The notes beneath the pieces were generated by a model. It was given only the letters and a program-made list of their open reading frames with translations, was not told the DNA's origin and ran no database searches. Of a stretch of DNA of 43,706 nucleotides, positions 29,986-38,118 are shown in pieces. The position numbers and the translations under genes were made by a program. The stretch spans positions 1-43,706 of the forward strand of contig NZ_ARQE01000017.1 in NCBI RefSeq assembly GCF_000382705.1. Direction: 5' to 3'. Position 1 is the stretch's first letter. The number at the start of each line of letters is the position of its first letter. The stretch comes from Aureimonas ureilytica DSM 18598 = NBRC 106430 (GTDB taxonomy: Bacteria > Pseudomonadota > Alphaproteobacteria > Rhizobiales > Rhizobiaceae).

Positions 29986-32124
29986 CTAGCTGTACCCCTT
30001 CCAGCGCGTGCGCTGCCGGGGCTTGGGCGGAATGGCGTCCTCATCGTCCGTTTGACGGGCTTTCCGCTCCTTTCGAGCGGGCCGGGCAAACGGGCTTTCA
30101 TCGGCGGCCTCGAAGAGATCGGCGACGTCCTCGCGGCCGTGCACGTCGATCAGAAGGTCTTCCCAGCGCTCGGCCGTCAGGCGGCGCTTGCGCTCGATGT
30201 GCCAGGCCAGCGCCAGGGCGTAGACCGTGGCGTCGAACCAGTCGTTCTTGCGCCCCACGATCTTTCGCCAGACGCGATGCGCCGACGAATTGACGAGGCG
30301 GCGACTGCGCTTCGTCTGCGCGGCTCGAATTTCCTCGTCCGGATCGACCAGCCGCTCGGCGGTCATCTCCTGGGCGAACTCCTCGTCGCAAAGGTCGGGC
30401 GGCATGTGCAGCGTGTTGCGCGGCCAGCGCCCGGCCTCGTCGGTGCCCAGCACGAAGTTGGCAAGGCCGGCCGTGACCTCGGTCTTGGCGTCGTAAAGGC
30501 CGACCGGATAGAGCATCACCTTGGAGACGATGCGTCCGTTGCGATCCTTGATGTCCCGCTTCACCGGCGTCCCAAGCCAGGGCAGGTTCGGCTGGTGCCG
30601 CCCGTCGAGCGCGTAGACATTCGGCCGCCCCGAGCAGAACCGATACACGCGGTCCGTCGAGAAGCCGGAGTCCACGCCGGACAAGTCCAACCCCTTTTCC
30701 GCACCGCCGCCCGCCACGGGATAGGTGCGCGCGAGGGCGTCGGCGAGGGCTATCCACGGCTCGTCCGTCTGGTCGGGTGCGCCCTCGAAGATCTCGCGGT
30801 CGATCAGCCAGCGCTGCCCTCGCGGACCGATCGCGTAGACCAGCCACTTGATCCCGTAGCCCTGGACGTCGGCGGCCGACACGAGGAGCGCCGCCTCGCG
30901 GGGCACGAGCCGCGTGTCGAAAGGCCTGGCGCGTGCCGCCTCGACGATCTTCTCCCAATCGACCGTGACACCGCCCGGATCGTAAGGGATCGCAAGGTCC
31001 TGCTGGCAGAACACGCGCAGCTTCGTCGTGTCGCCCTCGGCCTCGGTCCACCGCATCCAGATGTCGGCGAAGCGCTCGCGCGGCGCGTAGGCCGCCCAGA
31101 GGTGATAGCTCGGCTGCCAATCGCGGCAGCGCCCCTCGCAGGGCAGGCAGCGCCAAGCTTCCAGCGTCTCCGCGTCCATGTAACCCGGCACTGCCGGATC
31201 GCCCTCCGGCACCCGCATCGCCATCCAGACGCCACGCCGGAGCATCTCGCCCTTATGGCCGTCGAGGATCGCTCGATCGCAGGAGACGCAACGAAAATGC
31301 GCCCCGAACCCCTCGCCTTCCTCCGGCCCGCGCATCTGTTCGAGCTCCAGCGGCTGGAACATCTCGCAATGCGGGCACGGCACGTAGAGCAGCCTCCGGT
31401 CGCCAGCCTCGAAGTCTGCCGTTATCGGGCATTCCCCGGCGATGCCGGGCGTCGATCCCTGCCACTCCTTGGCAAGGTCGCCATACATCTTCTGTCGGGC
31501 GCGTGCCTGATCGCGCGGCGAGCCGCGTCCATCGACGTCTCGCGGGTAGCCCGTGACCTCGTCCATCGCAAGATTCTTGATCGAGACCATCTGCAAGCCC
31601 TTGGAGGAGCCTGCGTTGACGATCTGCGCGAAGCCGCCGGCAAAGCGCTTGAAGCTCGTAGTGGAGCCCTGCTCGTCCCGCGAGTTCACGGGCAGCACCT
31701 TGTGACGGATGCGTGGGCTCGCCTCGATCGTCGGCTGCAGCTTCACCCGGTTGAACTTGGCAGCCTCCTCCAAGGTCGGCAGCACGATCATCATGGAGCC
31801 CGGCGCCTGGTCGACCGTGAAGCCGAACCAGTTCTCGATGGCGGTGGACTTGCCGAGCTGCGCCGCCCAGCGCGCCGCGACCCGGCGTGCCGGATGGTCG
31901 GGATGCAGACAGTCTTGCGGCTCGCGCAGATAGGGCACGCGGTCCGTCACGAAGTCACCAGGCCAGGGCGAGCCGGATTCGGGCGACACCTTGCGGTAGC
32001 GGTCGGCCCATTCGCTGATGGTCAGGTCCTCGACCGGCCGCGACGCTGCTTCGAGACCTCGAAACAGAACCTCTGCCCCATGCGGAAGCTCTCGAAACAG
32101 CTCGCGCGTGCCATGTTGGGTCAT
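29986..32124 (-). CDS. Terminase large subunit (lambda gpA / GpA family)
   Basis: The protein has 712 residues from ATG 32124, which overlaps the small-subunit stop as ATGA. The start TISEWADRYRKVSPESGSPWPGDFVTDRVPYLREP is diagnostic. The ATPase part has a Walker A-like AAQLGKST (~residues 87-94) and Walker B NLAMDEV (184-190). A zinc-type insert has CPHC (250-253) and CVSC (279-282). The nuclease half includes GYGIKWLVYAIGPRGQRWLIDREIF and LSGVDSGFSTDRVYRF with acidic residues. It cuts concatemers and drives packaging; cos-type ends are usual for this family. Confidence 0.95.
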   Translation of the reverse strand: MTQHGTRELFRELPHGAEVLFRGLEAASRPVEDLTISEWADRYRKVSPESGSPWPGDFVTDRVPYLREPQDCLHPDHPARRVAARWAAQLGKSTAIENWFGFTVDQAPGSMMIVLPTLEEAAKFNRVKLQPTIEASPRIRHKVLPVNSRDEQGSTTSFKRFAGGFAQIVNAGSSKGLQMVSIKNLAMDEVTGYPRDVDGRGSPRDQARARQKMYGDLAKEWQGSTPGIAGECPITADFEAGDRRLLYVPCPHCEMFQPLELEQMRGPEEGEGFGAHFRCVSCDRAILDGHKGEMLRRGVWMAMRVPEGDPAVPGYMDAETLEAWRCLPCEGRCRDWQPSYHLWAAYAPRERFADIWMRWTEAEGDTTKLRVFCQQDLAIPYDPGGVTVDWEKIVEAARARPFDTRLVPREAALLVSAADVQGYGIKWLVYAIGPRGQRWLIDREIFEGAPDQTDEPWIALADALARTYPVAGGGAEKGLDLSGVDSGFSTDRVYRFCSGRPNVYALDGRHQPNLPWLGTPVKRDIKDRNGRIVSKVMLYPVGLYDAKTEVTAGLANFVLGTDEAGRWPRNTLHMPPDLCDEEFAQEMTAERLVDPDEEIRAAQTKRSRRLVNSSAHRVWRKIVGRKNDWFDATVYALALAWHIERKRRLTAERWEDLLIDVHGREDVADLFEAADESPFARPARKERKARQTDDEDAIPPKPRQRTRWKGYS

Positions 32125-32735
32125 TGCAGGCTCGTCCCGTTCGCGGCCTCGTCCAGGGCATCGGCGTCGCCATCGTTTTCCCGCACCCGCCGCATCGCAT
32201 CGAGGCGCTGCAGGATCTCCTGATGAAAGACCTCGACGCCCTTCTTGGCGAAGGTCTTCAGCGCCAGGCGCACCGTGCGCTCCTCCCATCCGAAGCGGAC
32301 CGAGAGGCTGGCGGCCTCGCTCTCGACGGCCCGCTCGAAGGCGCTTTGCATCAAGGCCAGCGCCTCGCGACCGGCCCGATCGACCTCGCTCGTGACCGTC
32401 AGCTGCTTGCGACGATGCGCGAGATCCATCTCGCGCATCTCGGCCTCGGCATTCGCCTTCCGCGCCGCGCCGTCCGACTGCGATCCAGGAAAGCGCCGGC
32501 TGGGCTCGGCCCCCCGCGCCGGCGCAGCCGGCAACCGCAGCCGGATGTTCTCACCGCGATGGGTGATCAGCGCATCCAGATCGACGAGGTTCGACTGGCC
32601 CGCTCGCCGGAGCGGAAGCGCTTCGGCATGCTGCTTCAGGTAGCGCGAAAGGGTCGAGCGATCGACCGTATCGCCACGCTCGGCCAGCGCCGTCGCGGCG
32701 TCGGTGATCGACACCCACGTTCCGTCGTCGCTCAT
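32121..32735 (-). CDS. Terminase small subunit-like DNA-binding protein (Nu1 position)
   Basis: The protein has 204 residues from ATG 32735, chosen because GGAG stands six bases upstream; ATG 32741 is too close to that site. The N-terminal ~65 residues form a winged helix (WVSITDAATALAERGDTVDRSTLSRYLKQH) like Nu1. A linker follows, then a long helical half (ANAEAEMREMDLAHRRKQLTVTSEVDRAGREALALMQSAF). It should recognise the packaging start site, which in lambda lies just upstream of this gene; here that stretch contains nested inverted repeats. Confidence 0.85.
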   Translation of the reverse strand: MSDDGTWVSITDAATALAERGDTVDRSTLSRYLKQHAEALPLRRAGQSNLVDLDALITHRGENIRLRLPAAPARGAEPSRRFPGSQSDGAARKANAEAEMREMDLAHRRKQLTVTSEVDRAGREALALMQSAFERAVESEAASLSVRFGWEERTVRLALKTFAKKGVEVFHQEILQRLDAMRRVRENDGDADALDEAANGTSLQ

Positions 32736-32830
32736 AACCATCTCCGTGCATCCGTGCGCCCTGCACGTGCGTGCCGTGTACCGCTTTTCGCCCGTTCCAC
32801 TGCCGAACCCTCGGGCGTCGCCGCCTCGTG

Positions 32831-32917
32831 AGGGGCAGTTGGCGGCGGAAACGGTCCCTGAACCGGGGGGTGTGGCGCGAATGGCACACCCCGCCGACGC
32901 CGGCCAACTGTGCCCCT
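32831..32917. repeat. Nested inverted repeats next to terminase: candidate cos/packaging site
   Basis: An outer pair (32831-32843 with 32903-32917, AGGGGCAGTTGGC against its near-complement with a two-base insertion) encloses an inner perfect 8-bp pair (32867-32874 with 32885-32892, GGGGTGTG/CACACCCC) with a 10-bp loop. No T-run follows on either strand. The element fills the gap between the tail-Z-like stop and the terminase small-subunit promoter region, which is where cos lies in lambda. The 95 bp between it and the terminase start hold no gene. Confidence 0.5.
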
Positions 32918-33503
32918 AGCTGACGACGCCCTTCGTGGCGCGCTTGACCTCGTGTTCGATGCGACGCGGGAGCACCTCAGCCGCCGTTTCCTCGAAGGCC
33001 GCCGCGCTCGCTCCCTGCACCATCTCGTTCGGGATCACGACACCCGACTTCGCCCTGGCGATCGGCATGCGCGCTGGGCCAGTGCGGTACATCGCATGAC
33101 CGTTGGCGACGAAGGCACCCGATGCCAGACGGTTTGGCCACGCGCCGCCCTTCAAGAACGTCGCAGCGAACACGGCCTTTCGGCCGAAGGGCGAGGCCAC
33201 GACGCCTGCGTCGGTCTCGCTTGGCTTGAAATACTTCAAGCTGATGTTCCCGCCTTCGCCCTCGATGGAATAGGTCAGCTTTTCCCAGCTAGAGCGCCGA
33301 ACCTTCAGCGCCTTCGTCACGACCTTGGCCTGCAGCCCGGTCTGTTTGGTGAGCGCACGACGAACCTTCGTCTTCGCCATCTCACCCGTCCGGTTTAGAG
33401 CACGATTGAGAGCCTTGCGGCTTTCATCGTTCCCCAACGCCCGAATCGCTTCGGAAAAGCGCTTGAGTCCGCGGACGTCTTCCCAACGCAGATCAACGCG
33501 CAT
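32916..33503 (-). CDS. Prophage minor tail protein Z-like
   Basis: The protein has 195 residues from ATG 33503. The N-terminal LKRFSEAIRALGNDESRKALNRALNRTGEMAKTKVRRALTKQTGLQAKVVTKALKV and the later GHAMYRTGPARMPIARAKSGVVIPNEMV fit the gpZ family of tail-completion proteins. In most phages Z is inside the head-tail region; here it precedes terminase, apart from the tail module, so it heads the late operon. A 171-bp gap upstream should hold the late promoter. Confidence 0.75.
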   Translation of the reverse strand: MRVDLRWEDVRGLKRFSEAIRALGNDESRKALNRALNRTGEMAKTKVRRALTKQTGLQAKVVTKALKVRRSSWEKLTYSIEGEGGNISLKYFKPSETDAGVVASPFGRKAVFAATFLKGGAWPNRLASGAFVANGHAMYRTGPARMPIARAKSGVVIPNEMVQGASAAAFEETAAEVLPRRIEHEVKRATKGVVS

Positions 33504-33607
33504 GAGGGCCCCTGAAAAGCAAATGTCCCGGAAACCGTCGGCCCAAGAAGGGATTTGACCGCGCTCCCAAGTCGATGTGATGCGATGGCGTAAAGATCGT
33601 ATATCCA

Positions 33608-33629
33608 CGCAAACAAGGGGAGGTTTGCG
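33608..33629. promoter_or_regulatory. Inverted repeat, candidate operator upstream of the AraC gene
   Basis: CGCAAAC at 33608-33614 and GTTTGCG at 33623-33629 are a perfect 7-bp inverted repeat with an 8-bp spacer, 46 bp before the AraC-type start and in the divergent gap to the late operon. A dimeric regulator could bind here and affect both directions. Confidence 0.45.
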
Positions 33630-33674
33630 CGTTCAGCCTTCCCATAGCGTGACATACAAGGGCCAAGCGATCGA

Positions 33675-34628
33675 ATGCGGAGCACGACGTTTACCACCGC
33701 CGGCATCCTCCCTGCCGAACGTTACGAAGCGTGGCGCGAGCGTCCTTGGCCCTCAGCAGCCAGGATGTTTCACACGGACAAGCCGTCCGGTGAGTTTCAC
33801 TCCCATACTCAGTCTTATAAACTTGGCAACATCATCATGAATGACACGCGCATGACCGGCCAGACCTACGGTCGTACGGCGCAGCTGATCCGTTCAGATG
33901 GGTTCGATGGGGTCATGATCAGCGTGTATCTATCGGGCCGGTTCCATGGTGAGACGGCGGTGGGTAGCTATAAAGGTGGCCGGGGTGCGGTCATGTTCAA
34001 AGACTCCAGCGCCCCCTCCATCCATTCTTCATCCAATGCCCGCTTCATCAATCTGATGTTCAATCGGGAGGACATTCAGCGTCTTGTCCCCAGCATCGAT
34101 CGCCTGCAAGGGTTCGTTATGACGGGAAAGGATGCCGCCCCTTTGGTGCAGCAGGTCGCTAAATATCTCACGCATTTGCCCAACGCCGCCGACGAGTCAG
34201 CCGCGAAGGCAGGCGAAGAACTGACAGGCACCATTCTATCCGTTTTGAACTCGACGGGTGAGATGTCGCTCAGCGAGGAAGCTCACTTTTCGCTTCTACA
34301 AACCGAAGTCCGCTGGATCATACAGCAGCGCTACCGCGAGGCCGATCTCGACGTCGCGCGGATCGCCGCTCTGGCGCGCGTGTCCCGCGCGACCCTTTAC
34401 CGGGCTTTCGCGGACGAGGTAGGCATCTCGGCCTATGTCACTCGCATCAGGGTACAGATGGCCGCTACAGCATTGGCTGATCCGCAGGACAAAAGATTGA
34501 TCAGCGAAATCGCCTTATCGGTCGGCTTTGACCAAATGAGCAACTTCAATCGTGTGTTCAGGCGCTTCTTCAACTGCACCCCGCGCGACTGGCGCGCTCG
34601 ATTCCGCCAGGTCAGAGCATCTGCCTAG
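33675..34628 (+). CDS. AraC-family transcriptional regulator (cargo gene)
   Basis: This 317-residue protein begins with an AraC-binding-like N-domain (TTAGILPAERYEAWRERPW, then GVMISVYLSGRFHG and GAVMFKDSSAPSIHSSS). The C-terminal ~100 residues form the double helix-turn-helix: LDVARIAALARVSRATLYRAFADEVGISAYVTRIRVQMAATAL, then LISEIALSVGFDQMSNFNRVFRRFFNCTPRDWRARF. It is complete and encoded against the phage genes, between the replication and late operons. Codon use is less GC-rich than the structural genes. It probably controls host genes in response to a small ligand; the ligand is unknown. Confidence 0.9.
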   Translation: MRSTTFTTAGILPAERYEAWRERPWPSAARMFHTDKPSGEFHSHTQSYKLGNIIMNDTRMTGQTYGRTAQLIRSDGFDGVMISVYLSGRFHGETAVGSYKGGRGAVMFKDSSAPSIHSSSNARFINLMFNREDIQRLVPSIDRLQGFVMTGKDAAPLVQQVAKYLTHLPNAADESAAKAGEELTGTILSVLNSTGEMSLSEEAHFSLLQTEVRWIIQQRYREADLDVARIAALARVSRATLYRAFADEVGISAYVTRIRVQMAATALADPQDKRLISEIALSVGFDQMSNFNRVFRRFFNCTPRDWRARFRQVRASA

Positions 34629-34662
34629 GCGCAGTAGACAAATCCCTTATAGCCGCGAACGA

Positions 34663-34899
34663 CTAGATGGCGACAACCGGCCATGGGAAGGCGTGAGGGA
34701 ACAGATCGATCATGTCACGAATAAGAAGGTCGCGAGCGATCGAGAACTCAGCCTGTAACGGATTGCTTGGCTCAGGATCATACCTCTCAAGGGCATGAAC
34801 CAAGGCTACCCCGAGATCCGCACTCATCGGCTTACAACGGAACGCTTCCGCTGCAAGCGTTAATTCGTAGAGAGCAGCTAGGCGATCAGCATTATCCAT
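34663..34899 (-). CDS. Small hypothetical protein
   Basis: The protein has 78 residues from ATG 34899; a GTG one codon upstream is possible. It is helical and acidic, with DRLAALYELTLAAEAFRCKPMSADLGVALVHALERYDPEPSNP and a C-terminal IARDLLIRDMIDLFPHAFPWPVVAI. It faces the AraC gene tail to tail with a 34-bp gap and lies after the terminator of the replication operon. Its start is less than 15 bp from that terminator. No family was recognised. Confidence 0.5.
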   Translation of the reverse strand: MDNADRLAALYELTLAAEAFRCKPMSADLGVALVHALERYDPEPSNPLQAEFSIARDLLIRDMIDLFPHAFPWPVVAI

Positions 34900-34909
34900 C
34901 ACAGCAGCT

Positions 34910-34946
34910 CATAAGAAACCCCGGCAGCGATGGTCTCGCTCCGGGG
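34910..34946 (-). terminator. Rho-independent terminator of the early/replication operon
   Basis: On the minus strand CCCCGG plus AGCGA (34946-34936) pair with TCGCT and CCGGGG (34930-34919) over 11 bp with one bulged base and a 5-nt loop; TTTCTTAT follows. It lies just after the last gene of the leftward early operon. Confidence 0.85.
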
Positions 34947-34989
34947 CACTTCTTCGTAGCATGAGAGCTATGTCAAATCCAGGCGCACG

Positions 34990-35817
34990 TCAAGCGGCCT
35001 CCGGGGCTGCTGATGGCGCGCTTGTGGATGGCCGCACCCGGAGCACCCGAGGCGCCGAACGCCGTTCCTCGCCTTCCCAAGGCCACAAAGGAACATTGCA
35101 GGACGCGACGAAGAACCGTTCGAGCTTGGTCCGTAATAAACGGGACAGATGATGCAACGCCAGCGCCCAGGCCTGATACTCGATCCGCTCGGCCAAGAGC
35201 AACGAAGGGCACGGGTCGAGGTACTGCTTGTTGAAGGCGTCCTTGTAAGGGCGACGTGACTTGGAATTCCAGCCTTCGAGTTCGCGCATCATCGGTGGCT
35301 TGCCTGGCCCGGCCTCATTCACCACCCGAAACCACGCCGGCTTCCCGTTCGCCCCCTTCACCGTGCGCCGATAGATCGGCCCATGATCCTGCCACGTCGG
35401 CTCGCCGCCGATCACCGCCCGGCGCATCACCGTCGCCCCTAGCCGATCTCCCTTCGGGCAGGCGATGGCCCAGGCCCGAGCGTGAGCGTCGGCCCGCTCG
35501 GCAGCGGTCAGCCCCTCGCAGTCCCCAAGCCCATCCCATCCTTCTGGGAACCCGATCTCCCACTCGGCGAAGGCCCGCACCGCCTCGTTCACCACATAGG
35601 CGTCGGGATGCGGATAGACCAAGGGCCGATCGTCCGGCGCCGGTCCCGACGTGTCCACCCGAACGCCGAGCACGGCCAGCCGCTCGATCGCGTCCCAGGG
35701 TGAGGCCGTGACCACCCAGCGGTCGCGCTCGTCTTCCAGGAACCGATCCAGCTTGGGCATTTCCTCCCGATAGACCCAAGCCAGCAAGTTGCTGATGTCG
35801 ATCGTCTTTTTACTCAC
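34990..35817 (-). CDS. Unrecognised phage protein downstream of the iteron array
   Basis: The protein has 275 residues if it starts at GTG 35817 (VSKKTIDISNLLAWVYREEMPKLDRFL), which has AAGG nine bases upstream. The frame stays open further into the repeat array, but that would give a repetitive N-terminus. ATG 35760 is a shorter alternative. Recognisable stretches are RAFAEWEIGFPEGWDGLGDCEGLTAAERADAHARAWAIACP, WQDHGPIYRRTVKGANGKPAWFRVV, and a helical KQYLDPCPSLLLAERIEYQAWALALHHLSRLLRTKLERF. No enzyme motif was found. As the last gene of the replication operon it may act with the helicase or on the repeats. Confidence 0.6.
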   Translation of the reverse strand: MSKKTIDISNLLAWVYREEMPKLDRFLEDERDRWVVTASPWDAIERLAVLGVRVDTSGPAPDDRPLVYPHPDAYVVNEAVRAFAEWEIGFPEGWDGLGDCEGLTAAERADAHARAWAIACPKGDRLGATVMRRAVIGGEPTWQDHGPIYRRTVKGANGKPAWFRVVNEAGPGKPPMMRELEGWNSKSRRPYKDAFNKQYLDPCPSLLLAERIEYQAWALALHHLSRLLRTKLERFFVASCNVPLWPWEGEERRSAPRVLRVRPSTSAPSAAPEAA

Positions 35818-35828
35818 TGACCAAACCT

Positions 35829-36094
35829 TGCGAGAGTTGAGCGATAGTTTTCCGATGGTTTGAGAGGGTTTGATAAGACCCGATTTATCGAGGAAATACA
35901 GTGGGTTGAAAGGGTTTTGAGAGGGTTGCGATAGTTTTTCGGGGTCCATCACATAAGAGGACCATTGGACGGAAGACGGTCTTACGCGCGCACACGTGAG
36001 AAACCCTCGCAACCCTCGCAAAGCCTTGCATCACAGGGCTTTGCGATAGTTCACGTGTCGTCCGAAACCCTCGCAAACCCTCGCAGACTATCGC
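35829..36094. repeat. Iteron-like repeat array, candidate phage replication origin or operator cluster
   Basis: Two clusters face each other. The right cluster has four copies of AAACCCTCGCA or AACCCTCGCAA (36001, 36011, 36065, 36075) at 10-bp phasing. The left cluster carries related units in the opposite sense (GCGAGAGTT, GAGAGGGTTTG, AAGGGTTTT, GAGAGGGTTGCG) from 35830 to 35930. A second motif, GCGATAGT, occurs at 35841, 35928 and 36043, and inverted at 36086-36093. The array lies between the primase-helicase gene and the next operon gene; bases 36095-36272 show no gene. Such phased repeats next to replication genes usually bind an initiator. Confidence 0.65.
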
Positions 36095-36272
36095 GAGCGG
36101 AGGGCGTAGCTTTCCCAATCCCTCGAAAGAGGGCAGCACGAAGCTCTATACGGCAAGAGGCGGACGGGGCGAAGCGGCTATGGTGGTCGAAGCATCGTGT
36201 AAATCCTCATAAATGGCTCAAGGCGCGCACCTTGCATGGCGGGGCGGAAACGTATGGGTGGCCTGTGCGGCG

Positions 36273-38117
36273 CTATTCCTCGCCATCCTTGGGGGCTGGG
36301 CCGGCATACCCTTCGGGATATTCCTCCGGCTGTTCCTCGCCATGCCCCCGGCCTCGGCGCTGGCGCTCCGGCACATCCACGAGCTTGACGTTGAGGTAGC
36401 GCCGAATGCGTCCGTCCTCCCGCTCGTGGTGCTTGACCATGATGCGCCCGAAGAGCGTCTGCTTGATCGGCAGGATGGCACTGTCTTCGGCGAAGGCGAG
36501 ATAGGCCTCGTACATTTCACGGGCCGTCACCGATCCCCCGTGATCGGCCACTACGCACCGATCCCGAAACGCGGCTGTCGGATCCATCGCGGCCCGGTAC
36601 TTCTTGTTCTGGACCGTCACGTCGGTCGGCGTGACCAAGCCCTCGCGCAGATAGATCAGCGCGCCTTCGATCAGCCAGTTCAGGATGCCGGAATGCTCAG
36701 CCTCGAACTCGCGCACCACTTCATCGAAGTTGCGTTGCCGCTCCACCGGGATCGTCACCGGCCAGTGGATCACCTCCAGGCGCCGCCAGATGCCGTTGGA
36801 AAGGTCCGTGATCTTCGGATAGCCGTTGCCCGACATATGCGTGGTGAAGAGCGGATAGAACTCGAAATACCCGCCAAACAGGGGCCGCGCGGCGATCTTT
36901 TCGCCGCCGGTCAGCTTCTTAGCGAGATCGACGCGCAGCTCCTCACCCTCTGGCAGTTCGGGCACGCGCAGAAGCCGCGCGTTTGGAAGCCGGGCGAGAT
37001 CGGGCGACGCGCCGCCCGCCTGCCCGCTCTCGCCGAAGAAGCTGTTCGCTTCGAGCGTCACGGCATAGCCGCCGAGGACGCGGCAGATGACCTCCATGAC
37101 GATCGACTTGCCGTTGGCGCCCGACCCTAAGTGGAAGAAGATTTTCTGAGGCGTGATGCCGAGAAGGCCAAGCCCGAACGCCACTTGGAGGAAACGGCGC
37201 CGAGCCCTGTCGGGCATGAACTCTTCAAGGAACGCGGTCAGCCTCGGGCACGTCGCCTTCGGATCGTAGGACGTGGGAATGACCGCCGTGATGTAGTCCT
37301 GCCGATCGTGCCCGATCCTCACCGCGAAGCGCGCGTACTTGGCCGGGACGACGCTGGGAGCATCGGCTGGGGCGTCCTCGCGTTCCAGATCAGGGTTCGG
37401 CACGAGCTCTGTTCCGTGGTGGAAGGTGAGCGTATGCCCCCTCACGGCGACCTTGTAGTGATCCGAATTGAAACTGTCGGCATCGCGCAGAAGGTGCGGC
37501 GCGGCGCATTTTAGCATGGCGTCGATCTGCCGGGCGTTCTTCGAGTAGACGGCCCAGTCCAGACGCTCGGCCGCCCGCTTCGTGAACTGGCCTTCGATGC
37601 GCTCGGCCTTCTTGATCACGTCGCGATCGTCGTCCGTGCGGCTTCCCTCCGGCTTGTCGCGGGCTTTCTTGGCTTCCGTGATGATGAACATCTGCCCGTT
37701 TGAAAGCCGCAGGCAGTCCGCCTCCAGGAGAATGCGATCCCCCAGGAGCTGGGCGAGCCCGTGCGCGGCGCTGTTACCATTGGCGATGTCCCAATGTGTG
37801 CCGGTCCACACGCCATAGAGCGCGGTCTTGCCACCCTCCTGCCGCAACACGGTGAGATCGGCCCCGAAATGCGCGATCAGCCGGCGTCCGTTGTCGGTGT
37901 CCGAATGATCGAGGCCGGCGCACCAGAGAACAATGCGCTCGCTCGCGTCTTCCGTCTGCGCGGCGCGCGGGATGTCCAGCGATCGCGCGACGGGAAGGTC
38001 CTCGCCTTCCTCCGGAATCACATCGGCCGCAGCCGTCAGCGCGGGGCCGCTTTGGCTTTTGGCGTTGGCCAGCATCTCGCTGATGGCAGCGAGGCGTGGG
38101 TCGGCTTTCTTCGTCAT
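36273..38117 (-). CDS. P4/D5-type phage DNA primase-helicase
   Basis: The protein has 614 residues from ATG 38117, two bases before the end of the primase gene. A D5_N-type region includes KDFITEAK-like FIITEAKKARDKP and AVYSKNARQIDAMLKCA. The helicase core has ATCPRLTAFLEEFMPDRARRRFLQVAFGLGLLG before the Walker A GSGANGKS (residues 331-338). RLLRVPELPEGEELRVDLAKKLTGGEKIAARPLFGGYFEFYP and SGNGYPKITDLSNGIWRRLEVIHWP (sensor region) follow. This is the superfamily 3 helicase arrangement of P4-type proteins that unwind the phage origin. The C-terminus is charged and repetitive. Confidence 0.9.
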   Translation of the reverse strand: MTKKADPRLAAISEMLANAKSQSGPALTAAADVIPEEGEDLPVARSLDIPRAAQTEDASERIVLWCAGLDHSDTDNGRRLIAHFGADLTVLRQEGGKTALYGVWTGTHWDIANGNSAAHGLAQLLGDRILLEADCLRLSNGQMFIITEAKKARDKPEGSRTDDDRDVIKKAERIEGQFTKRAAERLDWAVYSKNARQIDAMLKCAAPHLLRDADSFNSDHYKVAVRGHTLTFHHGTELVPNPDLEREDAPADAPSVVPAKYARFAVRIGHDRQDYITAVIPTSYDPKATCPRLTAFLEEFMPDRARRRFLQVAFGLGLLGITPQKIFFHLGSGANGKSIVMEVICRVLGGYAVTLEANSFFGESGQAGGASPDLARLPNARLLRVPELPEGEELRVDLAKKLTGGEKIAARPLFGGYFEFYPLFTTHMSGNGYPKITDLSNGIWRRLEVIHWPVTIPVERQRNFDEVVREFEAEHSGILNWLIEGALIYLREGLVTPTDVTVQNKKYRAAMDPTAAFRDRCVVADHGGSVTAREMYEAYLAFAEDSAILPIKQTLFGRIMVKHHEREDGRIRRYLNVKLVDVPERQRRGRGHGEEQPEEYPEGYAGPAPKDGEE

Positions 38118-38118
38118 G

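Noticed and set aside
28894..32223. Plus-strand 1109-codon open frame opposite portal and terminase
   Set aside because: It is a shadow frame; the terminase and portal on the other strand carry Walker, zinc and portal signatures.
35829..36094. Repeat array considered as a CRISPR array
   Set aside because: Units are about 10 bp, phased and partly inverted, with no 25-40 bp spacers and no cas genes.
35885..36139. Minus-strand 84-codon frame through the repeat array
   Set aside because: Its sequence merely reads the repeats, with no ribosome site or family pattern.
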